A stretch of 52,464 nucleotides of DNA from Bacteroidota bacterium (GCA_018267615.1 JAFDYD010000012.1:42388-94851), one strand, 5' to 3'; positions 43,082-50,979 are shown, counted from the stretch's first letter. Notes: generated by a model from the letters alone, not told the origin. Numbers and translations: made by a program.

Positions 43082-44356
43082 ATGCGCATCGAAAAAAATA
43101 AACTGCAGGAACATAATCGATCATTGCTTGCCGAGCATGAACGTCGATATGAATTTTTTGCTTCGGGAATAAAAAATGCAGAAAGTATTTTACAAAAGCT
43201 GATCGATTTCCAGGTTGCTATTCCAAGTTGGGCATTGGGCACCGGCGGAACAAGATTTGGTCGCTTCCCGAGTGGTGGAGAACCGCGCAATCTTGAGGAG
43301 AAAATTGAAGATGTCGGGTTGTTACATTCATTGAATCGTTCGAGCGGCGCCATTTCTCTACATATTCCGTGGGATATTCCAAAGAATGCGGCAGAGATCA
43401 AAACTTTGGCTGCACAATATGATTTGCGTTTCGATGCAATGAATTCAAATACTTTTCAGGATCAACCGGGTCAGCCGCTGACATATAAATTCGGATCGAT
43501 GCAGCATGTGGATAAATCAGTTCGCAAACAAGCTGTTGAACATAATATCGAGGTGATAAAACATGGCATCGATTTGGGATCAACATCATTGACCGTATGG
43601 CTGAGTGATGGATCCTGCTTCCCCGGCCAATTGAATTTTAGAAAAGCATTTCAAAATACATTGGAGAGTTTGAAGGAGGTTTATGCGGCGTTGCCTGCTG
43701 ATTGGAAAATGTTTGTTGAATATAAAGCGTACGAACCAAATTTTTATTCAACTACAGTCGGTGATTGGGGACAGTCATTATTATATGCGTCCAAGTTGGG
43801 AAGCAAAGCATTTACGCTGGTTGATCTTGGGCATCATTTACCAAATGCAAACATCGAACAGATCGTTGCGTTATTATTGATGGAAGGAAAACTTGGTGGA
43901 TTTCATTTCAACGATTCAAAATATGGTGATGATGATCTTACAGTCGGTAGTATAAAACCTTACCAGCTTTTTTTAATTTTTAATGAATTGGTTGACGGAA
44001 TGGACGCACGCGCGATGAATCATGCAACGGATCTTGGATGGATGATCGACGCATCACACAATGTAAAAGATCCATTGGAAGACTTATTGCAATCTGTCGA
44101 AGCAATTATGATCAGCTATGCACAGGCTTTGTTGGTCGATAGGAAAAAACTTATTGATGCGCAACAGGATAATGATGTCGTCACTGCCCAAGAAATTTTG
44201 CAAAATGCGTTTCGTACCGATACGCGTACATTGGTTGCCGAGGCAAGATTGCGTGCAGGCGGAGCTTTAGATCCTTTAGCGATTTTCAGAAAAGAAAAAG
44301 TAAGACAAGCCCTGATTAAAGATAGGGGAACGAAAACAGTGGCGACCGGATTATAG
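43082..44356 (+). CDS. rhaI: L-rhamnose isomerase RhaI (xylose-isomerase-like TIM barrel)
   Basis: A 424-residue isomerase of the RhaI/Pseudomonas stutzeri type, not the E. coli RhaA family. Landmarks: SWALGTGGTRFGRFPSGGEPR near residues 50-72, and metal-binding acidic and histidine positions in FVEYKAYEPNFY, LVDLGHHLPN and GGFHFNDSKYGDDDL. It converts L-rhamnose to L-rhamnulose in the cytoplasm and needs a divalent metal. It stands between RhaEW and the kinase, giving a full pathway. The start ATG is 54 bp after the inverted repeat. Confidence 0.92.
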   Translation: MRIEKNKLQEHNRSLLAEHERRYEFFASGIKNAESILQKLIDFQVAIPSWALGTGGTRFGRFPSGGEPRNLEEKIEDVGLLHSLNRSSGAISLHIPWDIPKNAAEIKTLAAQYDLRFDAMNSNTFQDQPGQPLTYKFGSMQHVDKSVRKQAVEHNIEVIKHGIDLGSTSLTVWLSDGSCFPGQLNFRKAFQNTLESLKEVYAALPADWKMFVEYKAYEPNFYSTTVGDWGQSLLYASKLGSKAFTLVDLGHHLPNANIEQIVALLLMEGKLGGFHFNDSKYGDDDLTVGSIKPYQLFLIFNELVDGMDARAMNHATDLGWMIDASHNVKDPLEDLLQSVEAIMISYAQALLVDRKKLIDAQQDNDVVTAQEILQNAFRTDTRTLVAEARLRAGGALDPLAIFRKEKVRQALIKDRGTKTVATGL

Positions 44357-44358
44357 AG

Positions 44359-44411
44359 GGCGAGAGGCGAGTGGTGATTAGCTAGTAGCTACTCACCACT
44401 CGCCTCTCGCC
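44359..44411. repeat. Perfect 19-bp inverted repeat between rhaI and the kinase gene
   Basis: Arms 44359-44377 and 44393-44411 are exact reverse complements; the 15-nt loop can itself pair (TAGCT/AGCTA). It begins 3 bp after the rhaI stop. Word family GGCGAGAGGCGAG, as at 40719. Confidence 0.9.
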
Positions 44412-44437
44412 ACTCGCCGTCCACAAACTTCATAAAC

Positions 44438-45751
44438 ATGCCCACTCCTGTAATATTAATTTTGGACGTTGGGAAAACCAACAAGAAAATAATCGTGTTT
44501 GATGACTGCTATCGTATGGTTCACGAGGAGAATATGCATTTACCTGAGACAACGGATGAAGACGGATTTCCTTGTGAAGATATTGATGCGCTGACAAATT
44601 GGATCAAACAAGCCGTTGCAAGTATTTGTACGAATTGTCTGTACGATGTTCGCGCAATTAATTTTTCTGCATATGGAGCAAGCTTCGTTCACCTCGATGA
44701 AAATTATGAGCTGCTTACTCCTCTTTATAATTATTTGAAACCATATCCTCCGCAACTTCAAAAAAAATTCTATGATGAGTATGGAGGAGAATCCGCATTT
44801 GCGCGGAAGACCGCATCGCCTGTTTTGGGAAATTTAAATTCCGGTATGCAATTGTACCGGCTCAAATATGAAAAGCCCGCGCTGTTCAGCCATATAAAAT
44901 ATTCTTTGCATTTGCCGCAGTTTCTCAGCTTTCTGATTTGCGGGAAGACGACGACGGATATTACCAGCGTCGGATGTCATACTGGTCTTTGGGATTTTGA
45001 TAAAAATGATTATCATCTTTGGGTATCCAAAGAAAATATACTTCATTTATTTTCGGGTATTCATCCCAGTGATGAACCCGTCGGTGAATATAAAATCGGA
45101 ACTTCAACAATTCCTGTTGGAATCGGGTTGCATGATAGTTCCGCGGCCCTCATTCCTTATCTCGCAGAATTTCATGAGCCATTTGTTTTGTTATCTACCG
45201 GAACATGGTGCATCAGCCTGAACCCATTCAATCATCTTCCGCTTACAAAAGAAGAACTTGATCAGGATTGTCTTTGCTATCTCTCTTACCAGGGAAAACC
45301 GGTGAAGGCGTCGAGATTATTCGCTGGATATACTCACGAACAGCAGACAAAACGTTTGGCTGAACATTTTAAAAAATCACCCGAGTATTTTGTCGATGTG
45401 AAATGCGATGTTGAATTGCTGGATAGTTTGCAAAAAACAAATCCGGCAGATTTATTTGAAAACAGGGATCTGTCATCTTTTAAAAATTATGAAACGGCCT
45501 ATCATCAACTCATATTGGATTTGATCCGCCTGCAAATTATTTCAACCCGTCTCGTATTAAAAGGAAGTCCTGTTCGGCGCATATTCGTTGACGGTGGATT
45601 CAGCAAAAACTCAATTTACATGCACCTGCTCGCCGCGTCGTTTCCGGAAATTAAAATCATTGCTGCTTCAGTGCCACAGGCTACTTCGCTGGGAGCTGCA
45701 TTATCAATTCACAAATATTGGAACAAAAGAGGAGTGCCGCATTTGATATAG
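44438..45751 (+). CDS. FGGY-family sugar kinase, probable rhamnulokinase
   Basis: A 437-residue kinase of the FGGY/actin-fold type: phosphate 1 motif LDVGKTNKKIIVFDD at the N-terminus, GLHDSSAALIPYL and LSTGTWCIS in the middle (phosphate 2-like), and FVDGGFSKNSIYM near the end. The order in the cluster gives the missing phosphorylation step, rhamnulose to rhamnulose-1-phosphate, so RhaB function is very likely; the sequence is an atypical, shorter variant of E. coli RhaB, so I leave the symbol empty. It is the last gene of the rhamnose run. Confidence 0.85.
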   Translation: MPTPVILILDVGKTNKKIIVFDDCYRMVHEENMHLPETTDEDGFPCEDIDALTNWIKQAVASICTNCLYDVRAINFSAYGASFVHLDENYELLTPLYNYLKPYPPQLQKKFYDEYGGESAFARKTASPVLGNLNSGMQLYRLKYEKPALFSHIKYSLHLPQFLSFLICGKTTTDITSVGCHTGLWDFDKNDYHLWVSKENILHLFSGIHPSDEPVGEYKIGTSTIPVGIGLHDSSAALIPYLAEFHEPFVLLSTGTWCISLNPFNHLPLTKEELDQDCLCYLSYQGKPVKASRLFAGYTHEQQTKRLAEHFKKSPEYFVDVKCDVELLDSLQKTNPADLFENRDLSSFKNYETAYHQLILDLIRLQIISTRLVLKGSPVRRIFVDGGFSKNSIYMHLLAASFPEIKIIAASVPQATSLGAALSIHKYWNKRGVPHLI

Positions 45752-45848
45752 TAACTTTCTTTCACCACCAACAAAATGTTAAGATATGATCATTTCCCCT
45801 TTCATATCGAACCAGTGCTTCTTTTTACTGTATATTTAAACTGCAACA

Positions 45849-46355
45849 ATTGTTAATCGCACTAAGAAAGTCAAATACCGGATTCTACTCTTTTGCATTT
45901 TTTGTTTTGCTTTTATTGGATGTGACAGGGCTACAAAAAATCTCGCCAAAATTCATTTGATGGACAAAGAGCCTTTGTCATTTCTTCACAATACATTCAG
46001 GCTGGAATACGTAGAGAACACGGGCGCATTTTTGAGTTTTGGTGATACATGGCCGAAGGCTGTCAGTTTTTGGGTTTTCAGTTTATTCCCATTGGCATTT
46101 ATGTCAATTTTATTTATTTATGTGATGCGCAAATCCAGCCAGATGAGTTTGTGGCGAATGATGCCTTTTGCTTTTATCATTTCTGGAGGAATTGGAAATA
46201 TCATCGACAGAATTTTGTTTGATCGCCACGTAACGGATTTTATGAATGTCGGCATCAATAATCTCCGCACCGGAATATTTAATTTTGCCGATGTATATGT
46301 GATGATCGGCGTTTTTATGCTTTTTAGTTTCCGGACTGTAAAACGCAGTCCGTAA
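45849..46355 (+). CDS. lspA: Signal peptidase II (LspA) with no conventional start codon
   Basis: Lipoprotein signal peptidase. Both catalytic aspartates are present: GGIGNIIDRILFDRHVTDF (motif C) and FNFADVYVMIG (motif D). The conserved N-terminal part FIGCDRATKNLAKIHL lies upstream of the first ordinary start (TTG 45957 or ATG 45960), and the frame is open back to a stop at 45837. In that stretch no ATG, GTG or TTG exists; an ATT at 45849 would give a protein of 168 residues, the normal LspA length. So the start is either a rare ATT or the gene is damaged at its 5' end. Initiation at 45960 would remove the first membrane helix. It stands alone after the kinase gene. Confidence 0.75.
   Translation: MVNRTKKVKYRILLFCIFCFAFIGCDRATKNLAKIHLMDKEPLSFLHNTFRLEYVENTGAFLSFGDTWPKAVSFWVFSLFPLAFMSILFIYVMRKSSQMSLWRMMPFAFIISGGIGNIIDRILFDRHVTDFMNVGINNLRTGIFNFADVYVMIGVFMLFSFRTVKRSP
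46332..46352 (+). terminator. Small hairpin overlapping the lspA 3' end
   Basis: CGGACTG (46332-46338) and CAGTCCG (46346-46352) form a 7-bp stem with a 7-nt loop just before the stop codon. No clear T-run follows within a few bases, so terminator activity is weakly supported. Confidence 0.4.
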
Positions 46356-46383
46356 GCCCTATAAAAAACGATTTAACTTTTTT

Positions 46384-46443
46384 CTTTGCGATTTTGCGCC
46401 TTTGCGCGATAATTTTTTCTCGCAAAGACGCAAAATCGCAAAG
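46384..46443. repeat. 23-bp inverted repeat, GCGCAAAG family, before the Ada-like operon
   Basis: Arms 46384-46406 and 46421-46443 match at 22 of 23 positions, loop 14 nt. It lies between lspA and the AraC-Ogt gene, both on the plus strand. Confidence 0.88.
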
Positions 46444-46534
46444 CGCAATTCAACACATTTGAAATCATGGTTCGCAAGTTTCGGGTTTGATCCACAGGTT
46501 TCCTAAGCTATTTTTGCTGTATAAATTATTTGTT

Positions 46535-47368
46535 ATGCACGATTATTATAGAGTTGCAGAGGCCTTGAAGTATATCAAAGACAATATGCAGGATCAACCC
46601 AACCTGGATAAGATTGCAAAGAATATCCACGTGAGCCCTTTTCATTTCCAGAGAATTTTCACAGATTGGGCAGGTATCAGCCCAAAGAAATTTCTTCAAT
46701 ATATCAGTGTCGAACATGCGAAGAAAATATTAAAACAAAATGGAACATCGGTGTATGATGCGGCCTATGATACAGGTTTATCAGGAACCGGAAGATTGCA
46801 TGACTTATTTGTGAACATCGAGGGCATGACACCCGGCGAATATAAAAACGGTGGCAAAAACCTTTCTATTCAATATAGTTTTCACGAATGCCAGTTTGGA
46901 AATTTTGTCGTCGCGTCTACATCGGCGGGCATTTGTAATCTTCTATTTTTTGAAAAATCAGCATTCACTGCAGAAAAAGAATTGAGATCACTTTGGCCGA
47001 ACGCAAGTTTTTTTGAAGGTGAAAATCTACATCATAAATCTGTACAAAAATTTTTCGAGAACGATTTCAGCCAGGTAAATAAAATCAAATTGCATCTCAA
47101 GGGAACGCCATTTCAATTGAAAGTTTGGGAAGCATTACTACGCATACCGGAAGGGCATCTCTCTTCTTACTCAGATATTGCCGGCCTTATCCATCAACCG
47201 ACAGCACAACGTGCCGTAGGTACTGCAATTGGAAATAATCCGGTGGGATTTATTATACCCTGTCACCGCGTTATCAAAAATCTTGGTGGTATTGGAGAAT
47301 ATCGCTGGGGCGCTGCGCGAAAAATGGCGATGATCGGATGGGAAGCGGCAAAAAACGAAACCGCATAA
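46535..47368 (+). CDS. Ada-like protein: AraC domain fused to O6-methylguanine-DNA methyltransferase
   Basis: A 277-residue protein. The ATG at 46535 is used because the 16 residues from an upstream start (46487) do not belong to the family. Residues 5-105: AraC helix-turn-helix pair (LDKIAKNIHVSPFHFQRIF and AYDTGLSGTGRLHDLF). Residues about 110-275: Ogt/AdaB methyltransferase with acceptor Cys243 in IIPCHRVI and the DNA-binding helix TAQRAVGTAIGNNP. It repairs alkylated guanine and probably activates its own operon. The Ada N-terminal zinc domain is absent from this chain; a zinc-domain-like protein is encoded two genes downstream. Confidence 0.9.
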   Translation: MHDYYRVAEALKYIKDNMQDQPNLDKIAKNIHVSPFHFQRIFTDWAGISPKKFLQYISVEHAKKILKQNGTSVYDAAYDTGLSGTGRLHDLFVNIEGMTPGEYKNGGKNLSIQYSFHECQFGNFVVASTSAGICNLLFFEKSAFTAEKELRSLWPNASFFEGENLHHKSVQKFFENDFSQVNKIKLHLKGTPFQLKVWEALLRIPEGHLSSYSDIAGLIHQPTAQRAVGTAIGNNPVGFIIPCHRVIKNLGGIGEYRWGAARKMAMIGWEAAKNETA

Positions 47369-47378
47369 ATTTAAAATT

Positions 47379-48074
47379 ATGAAACTGGATCATATTGATT
47401 GGGATGGAGCACACGCTTCCATTCATGAAAAAGGTTTTGTTATTTTGAAAAATATCCTTGATCAAAAAGAATGCGATGACATCATTTCTTTATATCAACA
47501 ACCAACATATTTTCGCAAAACGATTTCGATGGAAAGATATCGGTTTGGTTTGGGTGAATATAAATACCTGCAATATCCTCTTCCGGGTATTATTGAAACG
47601 CTTCGTAAATTTTTGTATCAGCATTTATGTGTAATCGCGAACGATTGGAATAATATGTTGAATATAGCCATGCAATACCCCTCTTCCCACGCTGACTTTA
47701 TAAATATTTGCAGATCCAATGATCAATCACTCGCAACTCCATTGATATTGAAATACGGCGCCGGCGGACATAACACCTTACACCAGGATCTCTATGGAAA
47801 AATTTATTTTCCATTGCAGGCTGTTGTGTTTTTGAATAAAGCTGGTGAAGATTATGACGGCGGTGAATTTGTATTGACGGAACAGATTCCGCGGGCACAA
47901 TCAAAAGCGATTGTACTGCAGCCCGGTCACGGCGATCTACTTATATTCACGACTCAGTTCCGGCCCCAAAAAGGTGCGCGTGGATATTATCGTGTGAATA
48001 TGAAACATGGTGTAAGCGTTGTACATTCAGGAAACCGGCACACTTTAGGAATTATCTTTCACGATGCGCAATGA
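47379..48074 (+). CDS. 2OG-Fe(II) oxygenase of the Oxygenase-NA type (DNA alkylation repair-associated)
   Basis: A 231-residue dioxygenase. The iron ligands are visible: His135 and Asp137 in LHQDLYG and a distal His in MKHGVSVVHSGNRHT, with Arg220 as probable 2-oxoglutarate ligand. The ending GIIFHDAQ is typical of PF09859 (DUF2086) proteins, which are linked to oxidative removal of methyl groups from DNA, like AlkB in role. It starts 10 bp after the AraC-Ogt gene and overlaps the zinc-domain gene by 4 bp, so all three belong to one alkylation-response operon. Confidence 0.87.
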   Translation: MKLDHIDWDGAHASIHEKGFVILKNILDQKECDDIISLYQQPTYFRKTISMERYRFGLGEYKYLQYPLPGIIETLRKFLYQHLCVIANDWNNMLNIAMQYPSSHADFINICRSNDQSLATPLILKYGAGGHNTLHQDLYGKIYFPLQAVVFLNKAGEDYDGGEFVLTEQIPRAQSKAIVLQPGHGDLLIFTTQFRPQKGARGYYRVNMKHGVSVVHSGNRHTLGIIFHDAQ

Positions 48075-48322
48075 TCAGGCATTCCGATTTTGAAAATAAT
48101 GATGAAGAGAAAAAAAGACTTCATCAATTGATCAGACAGCAAAAAATTCTATTTGCCGGAAATAAATCCCTGCGAATATTTGGGAAGCTTTCCTGCACCT
48201 CGGGTAAACGCATGAAAAAATGGAACCGTGTATTTTTTGAATCGGAAAAGGAAGCAATTGCACTTGGTTATCGTCCCTGCGGACATTGTATGCGGGAAGA
48301 ATATCTCGCCTGGAAAGCTTGA
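48071..48322 (+). CDS. Stand-alone Ada zinc-domain-like protein lacking one of four cysteines
   Basis: An 83-residue protein similar to the N-terminal metal-binding domain of Ada: KLSCTSGKRMKKWNRVFF followed by EAIALGYRPCGHCMREEY. Cysteines are Cys42, Cys70 and Cys73; the Ada pattern has four (38, 42, 69, 72 in E. coli), and the position of the methyl-accepting Cys38 is a glycine or neighbour here. The protein may therefore bind DNA or metal (His72 of CGHC could help) without accepting methyl groups. ATGA overlap with the oxygenase gene indicates coupling. It completes a split Ada set. Confidence 0.82.
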   Translation: MIRHSDFENNDEEKKRLHQLIRQQKILFAGNKSLRIFGKLSCTSGKRMKKWNRVFFESEKEAIALGYRPCGHCMREEYLAWKA

Positions 48323-48357
48323 AATGAAATATTGCTTTTAGTTTCGCGTGATAAAAT

Positions 48358-48410
48358 GTTGATTTCGGAATTTTGTGATTTCGTATCGATTACAAAATTC
48401 CGAAATCAAC
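48358..48410. terminator. Perfect 19-bp inverted repeat between convergent genes
   Basis: Arms 48358-48376 and 48392-48410 are exact reverse complements with a 15-nt loop. It lies between the end of the zinc-domain gene (48322) and the end of the convergent gene (48426), a suitable place for a bidirectional terminator. Its sequence is unrelated to the other families. Confidence 0.75.
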
Positions 48411-48425
48411 TAATCATTTCACTCG

Positions 48426-49571
48426 TTATGCGGATCTCCGTGTACTTCGCGCCAACCCAAGAATTCCAACCGCAATCGTTACGAATCCCAGAATGCGGGA
48501 TCCCAATTCCGATAACGGATTTCCACACGTTATGCAGATCGGTCCGATTGGCGTGATAAGAATATATCCGACAAGAATCAGCCATGCCCATGCCAGGTAA
48601 ATTGTTTTGAACCTCTTCGGAATTCTGTAATAAATATCAACTTCACCATTCTGAGAAGAGTTATCGACAATCACTGCATGTTGTCCGCAATCAGTAATTC
48701 TGTTCACCGGTGTCCATGAAATAACTGGTGATTCAGTGCCCGTTTGAATATTTATATTTCTAAATGCGGTGAAGTCAGTGTTCGGGTAATTGGAGCACGT
48801 ATCGATACTATAAGCTTCCAACGTTTCATTGCACCAAAACAATTCAGCAATATTCTGAACTGGCAGTATCGTGGAAGGCACGCCTTGAAATTCGCTCGTA
48901 TAATTAAATCCACTTGCCGAAGAGCCGGTGAGTTTCATTACACCAATAAGGTTATCGCCCGGATTTACATTTACAAGATTTGTGAAAAATGCCTGTCCGC
49001 CTGAAGTAACGTACCAGCTTGCGATGGACCAATATGCGCCACCACCGGCTGCGGAAACACCCCATTGCAAAACAGGTTGCAGTATCCCATAATTTGCTCC
49101 ATAGTTCTGAATGCCATTAAAAAGAAAAATCACCTGGCTGCTTTGTACGGAAGGAGGTGGTGGAACGATCCAGCTTGAACTAAAAGATGTGATACTCTTC
49201 CCGGTGCCGTTGTTCCAATAACCATAAGCAATCCATCCGCTGCCGAGTGCGGGTACTACTGGTTTGCCAAGTGCAGCATCTGCAAATTCCGACACAATTC
49301 CAGATGAAAGATTTTTTAAACGAACTCTTCCGGCTTCAATATGAAGTGCATGACCGCTTTCTATTTTGTGCACAAGAGACCGATGGCGAAAGCCGCCTGG
49401 AGTCAATACCATTTCTTCTGACATAGTAGTGGGTTTTTGAATTATGATTGGTTCATTCTTTTCATTCATGGACACAGCTTCTCCTTCTCGTACCAGTTGT
49501 GTTTGTTTGGTGGATCGCGGGCCACCGGGCGTGATTACAATTTTCTCTTTCTCATTTTGATGCTCATCCAT
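48426..49571 (-). CDS. Unrecognised protein with two TPGG motifs, a beta-sandwich-like middle and C-terminal membrane segments
   Basis: A 381-residue protein without signal peptide. The N-terminus has two copies of a motif about 45 residues apart: ITPGGPRSTKQTQLVREGEA (about 12-31) and LTPGGFRHRSLVHKIESGHA (about 56-75). Residues about 105-310 are rich in Trp, Tyr, Gly, Ser and Asn, with SSSWIVPPPPSVQSSQVIFL and PVLQWGVSAAGGGAYW; this resembles concanavalin-like or eqolisin (G1 peptidase)-type beta-sandwiches, but I cannot confirm a catalytic Gln/Glu pair. Residues about 325-375 are hydrophobic (TIYLAWAWLILVGYILI; ILGFVTIAVGILGLA). The function is unknown. The upstream gap (49572-49796) shows no gene. 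Confidence 0.65.
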   Translation of the reverse strand: MDEHQNEKEKIVITPGGPRSTKQTQLVREGEAVSMNEKNEPIIIQKPTTMSEEMVLTPGGFRHRSLVHKIESGHALHIEAGRVRLKNLSSGIVSEFADAALGKPVVPALGSGWIAYGYWNNGTGKSITSFSSSWIVPPPPSVQSSQVIFLFNGIQNYGANYGILQPVLQWGVSAAGGGAYWSIASWYVTSGGQAFFTNLVNVNPGDNLIGVMKLTGSSASGFNYTSEFQGVPSTILPVQNIAELFWCNETLEAYSIDTCSNYPNTDFTAFRNINIQTGTESPVISWTPVNRITDCGQHAVIVDNSSQNGEVDIYYRIPKRFKTIYLAWAWLILVGYILITPIGPICITCGNPLSELGSRILGFVTIAVGILGLARSTRRSA

Positions 49572-49796
49572 GATCTTTTGTCGAAAAAATTTTTAAAACA
49601 GTAACAGGATGAAAAACTTTTTTGCCGATCGTGAAAATTAAATTTTGACGGGGTGCAGGAAATAAATGCTCAGCGTGAGGAGTAATGAACTAAGAAGTCG
49701 AATCAGTTTTGTAAAAGTAGATACCCTGTATCATTCTGCAAATAGAAGTTTCTGCTTATACTGATAAATTTTTAACGGAATGATCCGGGTGCGTAG

Positions 49797-50459
49797 CTAA
49801 GATCTTTGGAGTTGAAGTTTATCAAACACCTTATCGACAATTCTGTCGCAGCGGGTGAGATGGAAGTGAAATACCTGGTTATTTTTATAATAGCTACTCA
49901 GATGTTCTCTAAGCATCGACTTTGAACGATTCAAACGTGTCTTCACATTAGCGGCTGAAATTCCTAACGCAGTTACAGTTTCTGCCACGTTCATGTCTTC
50001 CATTTCACGAAGCACAAAAACGATCCTGTATTTTTCGGGTAATTGCATTAATGCATCTTCGAGCGCTTTTCCCAATTCTTTATTTATAATGGCATTGACA
50101 GGAATTTGCATAGTATTATTGATTTCTGTCTTGGTATTTATTTCCGATACACTGGTTATCCGTTGCTTTCTTTTTAGTTGCAGCAGGCTTTCATTAATAA
50201 ATATTTTTGTTAGCCAGGTGCCAAAGAAAGATCGGTTTTCAAGGCGTGCAAGATTTTCATATATCTTCACATAGGTTGTTTGCATGATATCCTCCACTTC
50301 CATACTATCGTGCACTATCGACATTCCGATCCTGTATAACCTGGAATTATATTTTCGGATGATGAGTTCAAACAGAGTTTTTTGCCCGGCAAGAATGCGG
50401 GTTACGATTTCCTCATCGGAAAGTTGTCGCGATATGTTTTCAGAAATTGATTGCAACAT
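49797..50459 (-). CDS. ECF-type RNA polymerase sigma factor
   Basis: A 220-residue sigma factor. Region 2 (about 25-95) has the core-binding and -10-reading helix pattern LYRIGMSIVHDSMEVEDIMQTTYVKIYENL; region 4 (about 130-185) has LPEKYRIVFVLREMEDMNVAETVTALGISAANVKTRLNRSKSML. The extra C-terminal tail (HLTRCDRIVDKVFDKLQ) with a conserved-looking HxxRCD is found in a Bacteroidota subgroup. No anti-sigma gene is adjacent. The gene diverges from the DoxX-like gene at 50565, with a perfect hairpin in the shared region, so autoregulation there is plausible. Confidence 0.9.
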   Translation of the reverse strand: MLQSISENISRQLSDEEIVTRILAGQKTLFELIIRKYNSRLYRIGMSIVHDSMEVEDIMQTTYVKIYENLARLENRSFFGTWLTKIFINESLLQLKRKQRITSVSEINTKTEINNTMQIPVNAIINKELGKALEDALMQLPEKYRIVFVLREMEDMNVAETVTALGISAANVKTRLNRSKSMLREHLSSYYKNNQVFHFHLTRCDRIVDKVFDKLQLQRS

Positions 50460-50481
50460 GAATTAGATAGAACAGGTATAT

Positions 50482-50517
50482 AAAGGTTACAAAAAAAATG
50501 ATTTTTTTGTAACCTTT
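50482..50517. repeat. Perfect 16-bp hairpin in the sigma-factor/DoxX divergent promoter region
   Basis: Arms 50482-50497 and 50502-50517 (AAAGGTTAC + A7 and its complement) are exact reverse complements around ATGA. It lies 23 bp upstream of the sigma gene start and 48 bp upstream of the DoxX-like gene. A T-rich run follows on the plus strand. Confidence 0.8.
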
Positions 50518-50564
50518 TTTTCTTTACCCAATCTGTATATAATCTTTCAACCAAAATCATTCGT

Positions 50565-50936
50565 ATGGCAACAACAATTCAACTTCAACGCATTCTCAAG
50601 ATTACTTATGGTACGGTTCCGGTGGTAGCGGGGCTGGACAAATTTACAAACCTATTGGCCGACTGGCCCTCTTATCTGTCTTCTGGAATTAAGGCGGCAT
50701 TGCCTTTTGATGCAATGGTGTTCATGAAAATCGTAGGCATTATTGAAATCGTTGCGGGCATCCTTGTGTTTGTAAAAACAATAACAGGCGCATATATTGT
50801 TATGGTATGGTTGATCGCCATCGCAGTTCAATTGCTTATCGGCGGACATTTTTTTGATGTTGCCGTTCGCGATTTAGTAATGGCTGTCGGTGCTTATACG
50901 CTGGCTCAACTATCGAAAATTTCTTACAGCGCCTGA
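50565..50936 (+). CDS. Small DoxX-like integral membrane protein
   Basis: A 123-residue protein with four hydrophobic segments (about 12-30, 48-68, 70-92, 100-118; for example MKIVGIIEIVAGILVFV and GAYIVMVWLIAIAVQLLIGG). Length and spacing fit DoxX/SURF4-like proteins, some of which work with oxidoreductases, but no specific function can be read. It is divergent from the ECF sigma factor and could be one of its targets. It converges on the flavoprotein gene at 50980 with only about 45 bp between. Confidence 0.75.
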   Translation: MATTIQLQRILKITYGTVPVVAGLDKFTNLLADWPSYLSSGIKAALPFDAMVFMKIVGIIEIVAGILVFVKTITGAYIVMVWLIAIAVQLLIGGHFFDVAVRDLVMAVGAYTLAQLSKISYSA

Positions 50937-50979
50937 GTGTGGAAATTATATTTGATTTTCTATAAAACAGGTAGAGCAG

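Noticed and set aside
45781..45960. Frameshift upstream of lspA joining another frame with an ATG
   Set aside because: The ATG-led frame at about 45787 reaches a stop at 45837 and encodes nothing like LspA; the conserved residues are all in one frame starting after that stop.
840..50517. Treating the inverted repeats as ordinary Rho-independent terminators throughout
   Set aside because: Several lie between divergent genes or inside operons (840, 5888, 31340, 50482), and most lack a T-run. Only those between convergent genes were given the terminator type.
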